Source: Molossus alvarezi
Taxonomy: Eukaryota; Chordata; Mammalia; Chiroptera; Molossidae
Direction of reading: 5' to 3'
Assembly: GCA_037176705.1 (NCBI GenBank)
Contig: CM073907.1
Span: forward strand, 14,477,001 to 14,541,000
DNA length: 64,000 nucleotides
Every line of letters starts with the position of its first letter. Within the stretch, counting starts at the first letter, position 1. Of the stretch, positions 41,016 to 50,963 are shown in pieces. Below the pieces are notes generated by a model. The model ran no database searches, was not told the DNA's origin, and saw only the letters and a program-made list of their open reading frames with translations. Made by a program: the position numbers and the translations under genes.

Positions 41016-41900
41016 AAAAAATGGGCAGGGGAACTGAACAGACACCTCTCCAAACAGGACATACAAATGGTAAGAGACATAAGAAGAAATGCTCCACATC
41101 ACTAATCATCAGAGAGATGCAAATTAAAACAACAATGAGATATCACCACACACCTGTCAGAATGGCCGCCATCAACAAATCCTCAAACTGCAAGTCTTGG
41201 CGAGGGTGTGGAGACAAGGCACTCCAGTACACTGCTGGTGGGAATGCAGAACGGTGCAGCCACTGTGGAAAACAATATGGTGTTACCTCACAAACTGAAA
41301 AATTGAACTTTCATTTGACCCAGAGATCCTACTTCTAGGAATATACCCTTAAAACCTGAAACACCCATGAGAAAGAATGTATTCACCCCCAGGTGTGTAG
41401 CAGCACTATTACAATAGCTAAGATCTGGACACAGGCCGAGTGTCCATCAGTAGATGAATGGATACAAGAGCTGTGGTACATATACACTATGGAGTACTAT
41501 GCAGATGTAACAAAGAAAGATCTCGTATACTTTGACACGACACGGAGGGAACCGGAAAGTAGGATCCTAAGCAAAACATGCCAAACACAAAGAGACAAGT
41601 ATCACATGATCTCACCTATTCATGGAATATAATGAACATAACATTCTGAGGAATGGGTTAGTCCCAGAAATGTGGAAGTGGGGCACAGACTGACAATCTC
41701 CAGAATAGGGGGTGGAGGGGGAGAGATAAACCACAGATCTTATATGCATGTACTCATGAAGAATGCACATGGACAACAAAGCTGGGGACAGGGCAGGGAA
41801 AAAGGGGGAGGTGAGAATCAGTGGTGGGGAGGATAAACAGCTGAAACGATAATTAATTAATTATTAATAAAATATGTTAACAATCTAAAATAAAATAAAT

Positions 41901-44900
41901 CATGAATGGGTTCACAGGGAGATCAAGGAAAAATTAAAAACTACTTGGAAAACCATGAAAGTGAACACACAACAACACAAAATCAATGGGATTCCGTGAC
42001 AGTAGTTCTGATAGGGAAGTTGATACCCCACATGTCTACCTCAGGAAACAAGATTTTCTAATGGACTATCTCACATCAGAACTTAAAAAACTAGAAAGAA
42101 AATAAAATAACAAACAAACAAATACCTCAAACTCAGCACTAGGAAATGAATAGCAAAGAACAGAGCAGAAAGAGACTACAAAGAGACTAAAAATAATTCA
42201 AAAGATGAACAAATGGACAAATTTCTGGGATTACATAATCTCACAGCACTGAACGGGCAAGAGATGGAAATCTTGAATAGACCAATCACAGCTAACTAAA
42301 TCGAAGACATAGTCAAAAATCTCCCAGCAAACAAAAGCCCGGGCTCCGATGGCTTCACGGGGGAGTTCTTCGGAACATTCAAAGAACTACCACCCACTCT
42401 CCTAAACTATTTAATAAATCCAGCGAGACAGAACACTTCCAAACACACTTTCTGAGGCCAGCATATTCCAATTCTCAAACCACATGAAGACACTGTAAAC
42501 TACAGAAAAATACAGGCCAATATCCCTGATTAACACAGATGCCAACATTCTTAACAAATTATTAGCAAATCAAATCCAGCAATACATCAAACACATTATT
42601 CATCTTGACTGAGTGGGTTACATTCCGGGAACTCAAGCACGGTACAATATGTGCAAATCAATAAATGTGATACATCGCAGAAACCAAATAAAACATAAAA
42701 ACCGTATGATCATATCAATATATGCTAAAAAAGCATTCGACAAAATCCAGCACCCATTTCTGATAAAATCGCTCAGCCATGTGGGCATAGAAGGGCCATC
42801 TCGCAATATAATAAAGGCCACATATGAAAAACACAGCCACAAACATACTCAATGGGAAAAAACAAAAAAGCAGTCCCCTTAAGAATGAGAACAAGACAGG
42901 GATGCCCACTTTTGCCACTCTTATTTAACATACAACTGGAAGTCTTACACACTGCTATTACACATGAAGACAAAATAAAAGGGATCCAAATTGGAAAGGA
43001 GCAAGTGAAACTGTCATTATATGAAGATGACATAATATGGTACATAGAAAAGCCTAAGGACTTAACAAAAATCTACATTAATTTAAAAAATGCATTTGAC
43101 AATGTGGCAGGACATAAAATTAATGTCAAGAAATCGATGGCGCTTTTATACACCAAAGATGAAATCACAGAGAGAGAAACTAAAAAATCAATTTCATTTA
43201 CCTTCACAACACAAAAAAATTAAAATACCTAGGAATAAACTTCACCAAAAAAGTAAAGGACTTCTTCACAGATAACTACAGGTCATTGAAATTAGAAATG
43301 GAGGAAGATATAAAAAAGTCAGAGCATATACCTGGTTTTGGATTGGAAGAATTAACATCAGGAACATGTCGATACTACCCAAAGGAATCCAGCGATTCAA
43401 TGCAATCCTCACCAAAATACCTACGACTTACATCACAGACCCAGAACAAACACTCCAAAAGTGTATATAACACTAAAAAAGACCCCTAATAGCCACAGAA
43501 ATCTTGAAAAAGAAGAACAAAGCAGGAGGGATCACATGACCAGATTTCAGGTTATACCACACAGCCAGGTCATAAAAATAAGCTTGGTACTGGCCCAGGA
43601 ACAGGCATATAGGTCGGTGGGACAGAATAGAGAATCCAAAAATGAACCAAGACAATATATTCAATTATCATTTGACAATGTTGGCAACAACATACAGTGG
43701 AGTCAAGACAGGCTCTGCAATAAATGGTGTTAGAAAAATTGGACAGCCACTTGAAAATAAAAACCAAAAGACATGACGTTAGACCACGACTTTACACCAT
43801 CCCTGAGGATAAACTCAAACTGGACAAAAGACGTAAATGTAACTCGTGAATCCATACCAATTCTAGAAGAAAGTGCAGGCCACAAAAATTCAGACATAGC
43901 CAGCAGATTTTTCACTGATATAACACCTAAAGCTATAGACACATACACACCAATATAAATAAATAAATGAATAAATAAATCAGTAAATAAATAAATAAAT
44001 AAATAATAAATAAATAAATAAATAAATAAGTCAATAAACACGTCTCACTACTTCAAACTGAAAAGCTTCTGGCACAGGTAAAGAAACAACCCTCAAAACA
44101 GAAAGGGATCGTAGTATCTGGAAGACCAAAATTGCCGATGAGGAATCAGAGCAGGGTTAATTTCCAAAATATGGAGTGCGTATAAAATTCAACAATAGGA
44201 AAACAAAGAACCCAATTAAAAAATGGGCAGGGGAACTAAACAGACACCTCTCCTAACAGGACATACGAATGGTAAGAGACATATGAAGAAATGCACAAAA
44301 TCACTAATCATCAGAGAGATGCAAATTAAAACAACAATGAGATATCACCACACCCCTGTCAGAATGGCCGCCATCAACAAATCCTCAAACTGCAAGTCTT
44401 GGCGAGGGTGTGGAGACAAGGCACTCCAGTACACTGCTGGTGGGAATGCAGACCGGTGCAGCCGCTATGGAAAACAATATGGTGTTAAATCACAAACTGA
44501 AAAATTGAACTTTCATTTGACCCAGAGATCCTACTTCTAGGAATATACCCTGAGAAACCTGAAACACCCATGAGAAATAATGTATTCACCCCCAGGTGTG
44601 TAGCAGCACTATTACAATAGCTAAGATCTGGACACAGGCCGAGTGTCCATCAGTAGATGAATGGATACAAGAGCTGTGGTACATATACACAATGGAGTAC
44701 TATGCAGATGTAAGAAAGAAAGGTCTCGTATGCTTTGACACGACACGGAGAGACCCGGAAAGTAGGATCCTAAGCAAAACATGCCAAACACAGAGAGACA
44801 AGTATCATATGATCTCACCTATTCATGGAATATAATGAACATAACATTCTGAGGAATGTGTTAGTCCCAGAAATGTGGAAGTGGGGCACAGACTGACAAT

Positions 44901-45026
44901 CTCCAGAATAGGGGGTGGAGGGGGAGAGATAAACCACAGAACTTATATGCATGTACTCATGAAGAATGCACATGGACAACAAAGCTGGGGACAGGGCAGG
45001 GAAAAAGGGGGAGGTGGGAATCAGTG
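41901..45026 (+). mobile_element. L1 copy truncated at its 5' end and split by the provirus
   Basis: Begins in ORF2 (relic of NEWVHREIKEKLKNYLE-type), passes through the linker, the palm (42852-43223: [20 protein letters not shown] and the YEDD variant at 43020) and the distal domain (43773-43958; 44223-44540, [20 protein letters not shown]). It reaches the 3' UTR, where the provirus is inserted at 45026. The 3' remainder is 54068-54150. An (AAAT)n run lies at 43955-44035. Confidence 0.82.
43955..44035. repeat. (AAAT)n microsatellite
   Basis: Long AAAT run in L1 ORF2, the duplicate counterpart of 40508-40560. Confidence 0.9.
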
Positions 45027-45434
45027 TGTTGTAACCCAGGAGACCGACCACACTCAGACTTAATTCTTTAGATTTGAATGTGCTTTATTATGCTAAAGCC
45101 TGCATGCAGGGTCTGCCACCTAAGGACACAGCCCAGAGCAGCAGCCCCCAGGAGCTAGTATGGCTGAGTTTTATAGGGGGGGTTGTGGTGCAAATTGCAA
45201 GCAAGCAGGATGTACAGAAGCAGATATCAGCGGTTAGCTGGCCTTGCAGAAGCATTCTTTGGCAGGTACACCCTGCAGGTGGTTTTCCCAAGGCTCAAGA
45301 CGCTCTCAAGATGTCCTTGGAGAATTGCTAGGAAAGGGAGGGGGTTTAGCTAGGAGAAGACTGGAAAATTTTCTTTGGCCCTTTGTTTCCCGCGAAGGTC
45401 TCTGGGAGCCTTGGGGCACTCTCAGACCCTAACA
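45027..45434 (-). repeat. 3' LTR of the provirus
   Basis: 408 bp, starting TGTTAGGG and ending TTACAACA in sense orientation. It carries an intact TATA box (TATAAAA, plus-strand TTTTATA at 45169-45175) and the poly(A) signal AATAAA (plus-strand TTTATT at 45084-45089) about 85 bp downstream. It differs from the 5' LTR by five single-base substitutions and no indel. Confidence 0.95.
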
Positions 45435-45446
45435 TTCCCCACTCCT
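45435..45446 (-). other. Polypurine tract
   Basis: AGGAGTGGGGAA in sense orientation directly abuts the start of the 3' LTR, where plus-strand DNA synthesis of a retrovirus would be primed. Confidence 0.9.
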
Positions 45447-45458
45447 GTTGCTAGTGTG

Positions 45459-47420
45459 TCAAACCCTTGACTCATCAAATGGGTCCCCTCGCTGGGGGAG
45501 CTTCTGGTATGGCTGAGCTAGTACCATGAGCTTTACTGATTGGACTCTTTCCTTTATGAAAGCTATGAGCTTGTTTAGTACTATGGGGCCACAGGTGAAC
45601 CCTAAGAGCAATAAGAATAGCGGCCCAGCTATGGCAGATATTAAGGTTGTGAGCCAGGGGGACCAATTAAATAGACTCTGATACCATGACTCGTGGGACC
45701 TCTCTTCAAGTTCCCTTTCTCTCAGCCTCTTCTGGAGTTCTTGCATGGACTGTCTAATAATTCCTGAATGGTTGGCATAAAAGCAACACGTCTCCCCGAG
45801 GGCCGCACATAATCCTCCTTGTTTCAGAAATAGTAAGTCTAACCCTCGCCTATTTTGCATGACCATCTCAGCTAGGGAGTCAACTTGTCTTTCTAAGTAT
45901 CCGACCTGTGTTTGGAGGAGGGAGATGTCCTTGGAAAATGTGGCAGACAGCTTTTTAATATTTATGTTATTTGTAATTAAGGCTGAGGTGCCAACCGCTG
46001 CTGACCCGGCTATACCTAAAGTGGCCAGAATGGGGATTAGAATAGGGGTCCTCCTCTGCAACCGGGAAGGCTGATCTTGGGCTAAGAAATGGGCATCTCC
46101 TGTGGGCCCAGCATATAGGTAGACCTGTGGAATAATATAGGTACTTATACAGAGATCAGGCCTGCTTCCTGGGGAGATACATCTATTAATCCCCGATGTA
46201 CAGGCAAACCAAGTCCCATTCGGTGCTATGAGGGTCCAAGGGCTGTTAGTGGGTTTCAGCGAGGTGTTGGTCAAGCAGTTGTCTCTATATGGCGAGTAAT
46301 CCAGGCTGTAGTCCCCAATGGTGAAGCAGGTTCCCTGTCCTTGTAAGTCGCTAAGAGTCAGTCTGCCTTGGCTGGCACAAGCCGTTAGATTTCCAGTCCC
46401 GGGGCTGTCGGAGTCTGAGAGGGTGACATTCCGGAAAGTGGATCCTCCGGTGATATTAGCTCCAATTCCCACGTAATAAGGAGGCGCTGGATCAATGCAT
46501 AGCCAGCAGTCTCTGGTGATGGTGGCTTGAGTCTCATTCAAAAGAGAGAAAACAGAGTCTAACATGGTTAGTAGAGAATTGCTAAATGTAGTGGGCGGAA
46601 CCTGAGGGAGATTGTCGACTGATGGGGCATTGGTAGTATTCAGCCTTCCAGTGGAGTTGTAGTTCGGGTTAAGAATCTGATTAGGGCCTATGGGAGTCTT
46701 TATAGGGAGGCCGAAGTGGGGGTCCTCAGTGCGCATTGGAGGAACCCAGGGGAGCTTCTGAATAGTGAAAAGTACCCCTGGGTCAGTCCCCGCTGAGTAG
46801 AGCCTTAGTCCCCAAGTCTTTCCGGTGACCCATGTTGGGTCATGGGGATTGTTTATAGTTACAGTTGTAGGGTTACAAGTCTGACTTTCACATTTAGGGT
46901 CAGGATCCTCTCTGTTAATAAGTTGGGGTTTGGGGCTGGTGTACCTATGGAAGAGGATATCAGGGTCCCCTTTGGTTGGCACCCATGAAAGGGCCAGAGT
47001 TTCGCAACCCCAGGCCTTACAGTAAAAGTCAGATAGGGACCCACAGGTGAAGCGCCTGCCCGAGGGCGTTTCAGGACAGATATAATGGGGGGTATTCCAC
47101 AGGCCCTGGTTCATCTTTCCTTCGGAGCATTCCCCAAGAGATAGCCCCTCAGCGGTGATAGTCCCCCCCGGCCATCTAGTTAAGAATAGTCCCGTATCAC
47201 AAAGTTTATCATCAAAGAACTTGGAGAAATCAGTAGTAAGTTTGACCATACCAGTCGACCAAGTAGCGTTGGTAGCAATCTGCCTGCCATCAGTGGTCCG
47301 GATAATGACCCACTGGAATTTAGGTGGGGTAGTGTCAGAAACTCCAAGCAAAATGGTCATCAAGAAACCGAGACAAATTTGAGTTTTAATGAATCCCCTT
47401 GGTCCCGATGCACTTTCCAT
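45459..47420 (-). CDS. env: Envelope glycoprotein (Env), uninterrupted
   Basis: 653 codons from the ATG at 47420, the first ATG in a frame open from 47474. The surface subunit starts with a hydrophobic signal segment (ICLGFLMTILLGV), has many N-glycosylation sites and a CWLC motif (residues 305-308) typical of a covalently linked gammaretroviral Env. A basic furin-type site (RLQRR, to residue 457) is followed by a hydrophobic fusion-peptide region. The transmembrane subunit carries the immunosuppressive-type segment (QNRRGLDLLFLKQGG, from residue 522), the CX6CC motif (Cys538, Cys545, Cys546), a membrane span (about 589-615) and a tail with YQKL. Its start overlaps the end of the pol frame by about 60 bp. 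No stop or frameshift is seen; expression is not shown. Confidence 0.93.
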   Translation of the reverse strand: MESASGPRGFIKTQICLGFLMTILLGVSDTTPPKFQWVIIRTTDGRQIATNATWSTGMVKLTTDFSKFFDDKLCDTGLFLTRWPGGTITAEGLSLGECSEGKMNQGLWNTPHYICPETPSGRRFTCGSLSDFYCKAWGCETLALSWVPTKGDPDILFHRYTSPKPQLINREDPDPKCESQTCNPTTVTINNPHDPTWVTGKTWGLRLYSAGTDPGVLFTIQKLPWVPPMRTEDPHFGLPIKTPIGPNQILNPNYNSTGRLNTTNAPSVDNLPQVPPTTFSNSLLTMLDSVFSLLNETQATITRDCWLCIDPAPPYYVGIGANITGGSTFRNVTLSDSDSPGTGNLTACASQGRLTLSDLQGQGTCFTIGDYSLDYSPYRDNCLTNTSLKPTNSPWTLIAPNGTWFACTSGINRCISPGSRPDLCISTYIIPQVYLYAGPTGDAHFLAQDQPSRLQRRTPILIPILATLGIAGSAAVGTSALITNNINIKKLSATFSKDISLLQTQVGYLERQVDSLAEMVMQNRRGLDLLFLKQGGLCAALGETCCFYANHSGIIRQSMQELQKRLRERELEERSHESWYQSLFNWSPWLTTLISAIAGPLFLLLLGFTCGPIVLNKLIAFIKERVQSVKLMVLAQPYQKLPQRGDPFDESRV

Positions 47421-50400
47421 GTCCGGGGAACTTGGTCTGGATGTGCCTTTTTCACCTGGGTGTGGTGGATCCAATGCTTTCTCCCGGCTACCTTGAAGGC
47501 CGTGGGTGTTGACAGGATCACAAGGTGAGGGCCTTCCCAGGTGGGTTCTAATGTCTCCTTGCTGAACTTCTTAGTCCAAATCCAATCTCCTGGTTCTATA
47601 TCCAGGGCAGGAGGTGAAGCAGTCTTTGGTTGAGGTCTCTGGTCTGCTAACAATTTTGCTTCTTTTCTGATTGCTTGGATTGCCTGTAAGGACTTAAGAA
47701 ACTCTTGGTTAGTCAATTCATTTATGTATTCTAAAGGGACTCTGGGGAGGATAGGTGGGGGCCTTCCAATATAGGATCTCAAATGGTGTTAGGTGCTTCA
47801 AGTAGGGGGTACACCTAGTTCTTAATAATGCAAAGGGAAGAAGGTTTACCCAATTCTCACCAGTCTCTAATTTTAATTTTGTTAACGTTTCCTTCAGAGT
47901 CCTGTTCATCCTTTCTACCTGCCCTGAGCTCTGAGGTCGATAAATGCAATGTAATTTCCAATTAATATTCAGAGCCTTTGCTAAGATTTGGGAGATTTTG
48001 GCCGTAAAAGCCGGCCCATTGTCAGACCCCAGTGCTAAGGGTAAGCCAAATCGTGGGAGGATTCCGGCCAGGAGGTGACGGGCTACAATGGAGGCAGTTT
48101 CCCCCTTTGTGGCGAAAGCTTCAGTCCATCCCGAGTAAGTGTCTATGAAAACTAATAAATATTTGTAGCCATATCTGCTTCGGCCCACTTCAGTGAAATC
48201 CAATTCCCAGTGTTCTCCTGGTTCGTGTCCCTGATTCCTTATCCCTATGTTCTTGGATACAGAGGGCCCCGGGTTTACTTGAGCACATGGCAAGCAGCGG
48301 GTAACTTCCGAGGTAACTATAGTTCTCAAGTCTGGAACATAGAAATGTTTGTTAATTAGAGAAATCAGTTTAGAAATTCCTAGGTGAGTGCTCCGGTGGA
48401 GGTCCTGGACCAGGGTTATTCCTAATGCCTTGGGGAGTAATAGGCGCCCATCGGGGAGCTTTTTCCAGTCTCCTTCCCCTTTAACACAGTGTAGCTTTGC
48501 CCCTAATTCTTGTTCCTCCTTGTTGTAATTAGGGGAAGTAGGCAAAGTTCTGCAAGGCAACAAGGGCAAGATCTCGAGGGGTTGCACTTCTTCCGTGGCA
48601 ACCCTTCTCGCCGTCTCATCAGCTAAATTATTGCCCTTGTGGGTTGAATCCGGCCCTTTCTTGTGTCCTCTACAGTGAATAATAGCTATTTCCTTGGGCA
48701 GCCATATAGCTGACAAAAGGGCCAAAATTTCTTGCTTATTCTTAATTTCTTTACCGGCTGAAGTCAAATGGCCCCTTTCTTGGTATAGGGCCCCATGCAC
48801 CAAGGCAGTTGCGAAGGCATATCTACTGTCCGTGTAGATATTTACCCTCTTTCCTTTAGCCCAGTGCAAAGCTTGTGTTAGGGCTATTAGTTCAGCCTTC
48901 TGGGCTGAAGTGCCCTGGGGTAGTGCCTGAGCCCATATTACCTGATGTTCTGTAGTTACAGCCGCTCCAGCGTATCGTTGCCCATTCTTCAAATAGCTGC
49001 TCCCATCCGTGTAAAGTTCATAGTCGGAGTTAGTTAAGGGAGTGTCCTTCAAGTCCGGCCGACCAGCAGACAGGGTATCTAATAATTCTATGCAGTCATG
49101 GAGGAGTCCGTCCTGATTAGCATCAGGCAATAGGGTGGCCGGGTTCAGGGCCGTGGACTTTGAGAAAGTCACATGGGGCGGGTTTAGCAATAGTACCTGA
49201 TACTGAGTGAGGCGGGCATTTGAGATCCATCTGTCAGGGGGCGTCCTCAGGAGTGCCTCAGTGGTGTGGCCTCCGATAATTTGGAGGTCCTGGCCCAGGG
49301 TTAATTTCTGGGCCTCCTTGACAAGCAGGGCGGTGGCAGCTATCACCCTCATACAGGAGGGCCATCCCGCTGCCACCGGGTCCAGTCTCTTAGAGAGATA
49401 AGCCGTCGGCCTCTTCCAAGGGCCTAAGGTCTGTGTGAGGACCCCTTTCGCGACGCCCCCCTTCTCTGCAACAAAGAGCTGGAAGGGTTTGGTGACGTCT
49501 GGCAGTGCTAAAGCCGGAGCCGAAATCAGGGCCTGCTTGAGGGCCCGAAAAGCCTTCTCCTCTTGGTCTGTCCAAATTAAGTCTGTGCTTTTTCCCCCTG
49601 TGCTGGTATAGAGAGGCTTAGCTATTTCTGCAAACCCTAGAATCCATAGTCTGCAATAACCCACAGCGCCGAGGAATTCTCGGACTTGTTTCTTGGTAGT
49701 TGGAGTGGGTATATTCTGAATGGCTTCTACTCTACTGGCGGATAGGGACCTCTTACCTCCTTGTAGTTGATATCCCAGGTATGTGGCCCTCCGCACGCAT
49801 ATCTGGGCCTTCTTGGCTGAAACCCGGTATCCCATCCTCTCCAGTTCCCTCAGAAGGGCCTTGGTGGTCTCTAGGCATTCCTCTGCGGTTGCAGCTGCCA
49901 GGAGGAGATCATCAACATATTGCAATAGGGTTACCTGAGGCTGGGATTCCCTGAATCCCAGTAAGTCTTGGCTTAATGCCTCATCAAAAAGGGTTGGCGA
50001 GTTCTTAAATCCTTGAGGCAGGCGCGTCCAGGTGAGTTGTCCAGAGAATCCTCCTTCAGGATCCGTCCATTCAAAGGCGAAAATCAGTTGGCTCTGGGGA
50101 GCCAGCGGGAGGGTGAAGAAGGCATCCTTCAGGTCTAAAACAGAGTAGTACGTTCTATCTGGAGGCAAGAGACTTAGGAGAGTGTAAGGGTTAGGCACAG
50201 TTGGGTGTATAGTCTCAATTCTGGAGTTTACCTCTCTAAGGTCCTGCACCGGGTGATAGTCCTCAGTACCAGGCTTCCCTACAGGCAGGAGAGGAGTGTT
50301 CCAGGATGATTGGCAAGGCCTGAGAATCCCCGTCTCCCTTAGTCTTTTTATGTGCTTGGCGATGCCAATTTTGGCCTTCTGGGGTATCGGATATTGCTTG

Positions 50401-50960
50401 ACCCGTACCGGGGAAGCAGAGCTCAACAACTGGACAATGATCGGGGGTTGATGCGAGGCCAACCCTGGTGGGTTTTGCTCTGCCCATACCCCAGGAATCT
50501 GTGTCAATAGCTCTTGCATCTGAATAGAGGGGGTTTCAGGTTTTTCCTGAGAGGCATAGAGTAAGTATTCCTCCGATATAGGGATGGTTACCATTATAGA
50601 TTGGGAGGGTTGTTTTCCCAACCGTAATATTGTCCCTTCGTCCCCAAAGGAGATAGTAGCTTGCAATTTCTGGAGCAGGTCTCGCCCTAGCAAGGGGTAA
50701 GGGCAATCCGGCAGCACTAGGAAGGAGTGCGTGATAGTGCCCTTTCCCAAGTCGGTAATGCGGGCTCGTGTCCAAGGATAGGACTCAGGCTTTCCCGTTG
50801 CCCCTATGATAGAAGTCTTTTGTGAGGTGAGTTCCCCATCACTCTTTTTTAAAACAGAGAATGTGGTCCCTGTGTCTACTAGGAATTCAACAGGTTTCCC
50901 CTCGACGGTTAATGTTAGCGTGGGTTCCTGGGGGCCTAATTTGTAGGAACCCTGACTCCC
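47360..50960 (-). pseudogene. pol: Pro-pol polyprotein with one frame break in integrase
   Basis: Continues in the gag frame directly after the UGA at 50961-50963. Protease: LVDTGTTFSVL (near 50880) and GRDLLQKL. Reverse transcriptase: VLDLKDAFF, LPQGFKNSPTLFDEAL and the catalytic YVDD at 49908-49919. RNase H: ELYTDGSS, KAELIALTQAL, YTDSRYAF. Integrase: HRSTHLG with LPCAQ (zinc-binding HHCC), then ELDFTEVG, SDNGPAFT and SSGQVERMNRTLKE as the D,D,E core. The frame is open for 1080 codons but ends at 47718. The integrase C-terminal domain (47782-47360, DIEPGDWIWTKKFSKETLEP) lies in another frame after a one-base difference near 47768. As it stands, integrase would lose that domain. Confidence 0.93.
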
Positions 50961-50963
50961 TCA
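50961..50963 (-). promoter_or_regulatory. Gag stop codon (UGA) at the gag-pol junction
   Basis: GAAGAC-TGA-GGGAGT in sense orientation, with protease continuing in the same frame. Gammaretroviruses make Gag-Pol by reading through this stop, most often UAG. Here it is UGA. I did not fold the downstream pseudoknot. Confidence 0.7.

Larger units (their letters stand above)
38226..41632 (+). pseudogene. L1 ORF2, broken and composite
   Basis: The endonuclease is readable at 38320-38625 ([20 protein letters not shown]) and 38683-39123 ([19 protein letters not shown]). The reverse-transcriptase part is heavily decayed (39230-40400). The active-site region (TATGAAGATGACATAA at 40224) encodes YEDD in place of FADD, as in the copies at 43020 and 55272. 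After the deletion at 40411 the distal domain follows with a SINE at 40767, and the C-terminal end is open at 41393-41632 ([20 protein letters not shown]). Confidence 0.8.
36010..41870 (+). mobile_element. L1 copy with two SINEs; 3' half belongs to the tandem duplication
   Basis: GC-rich 5' UTR with short GCTGGGACCTG-type repeats (36010-36987), ORF1 (36988-38190, split by a SINE), ORF2 (38226-41632) and 3' UTR/tail to 41870. From about 40130 on, its sequence stops resembling the other long L1s and matches the copies at 42935 and 55180, so the element is a composite made by exchange between L1s. About 650 bp of ORF2 is missing at 40411, where the palm joins the distal domain. Confidence 0.8.

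Noticed and set aside
45074..45432. Plus-strand open frames in the LTR (also 53707-54065)
   Set aside because: Both LTR copies carry the same frames by identity. They are antisense to the provirus and cross its promoter and poly(A) signal.
45027..45434. Two solo LTRs from separate insertions
   Set aside because: The pair shares one AGTG target duplicate, with primer site, polypurine tract and viral genes between them.
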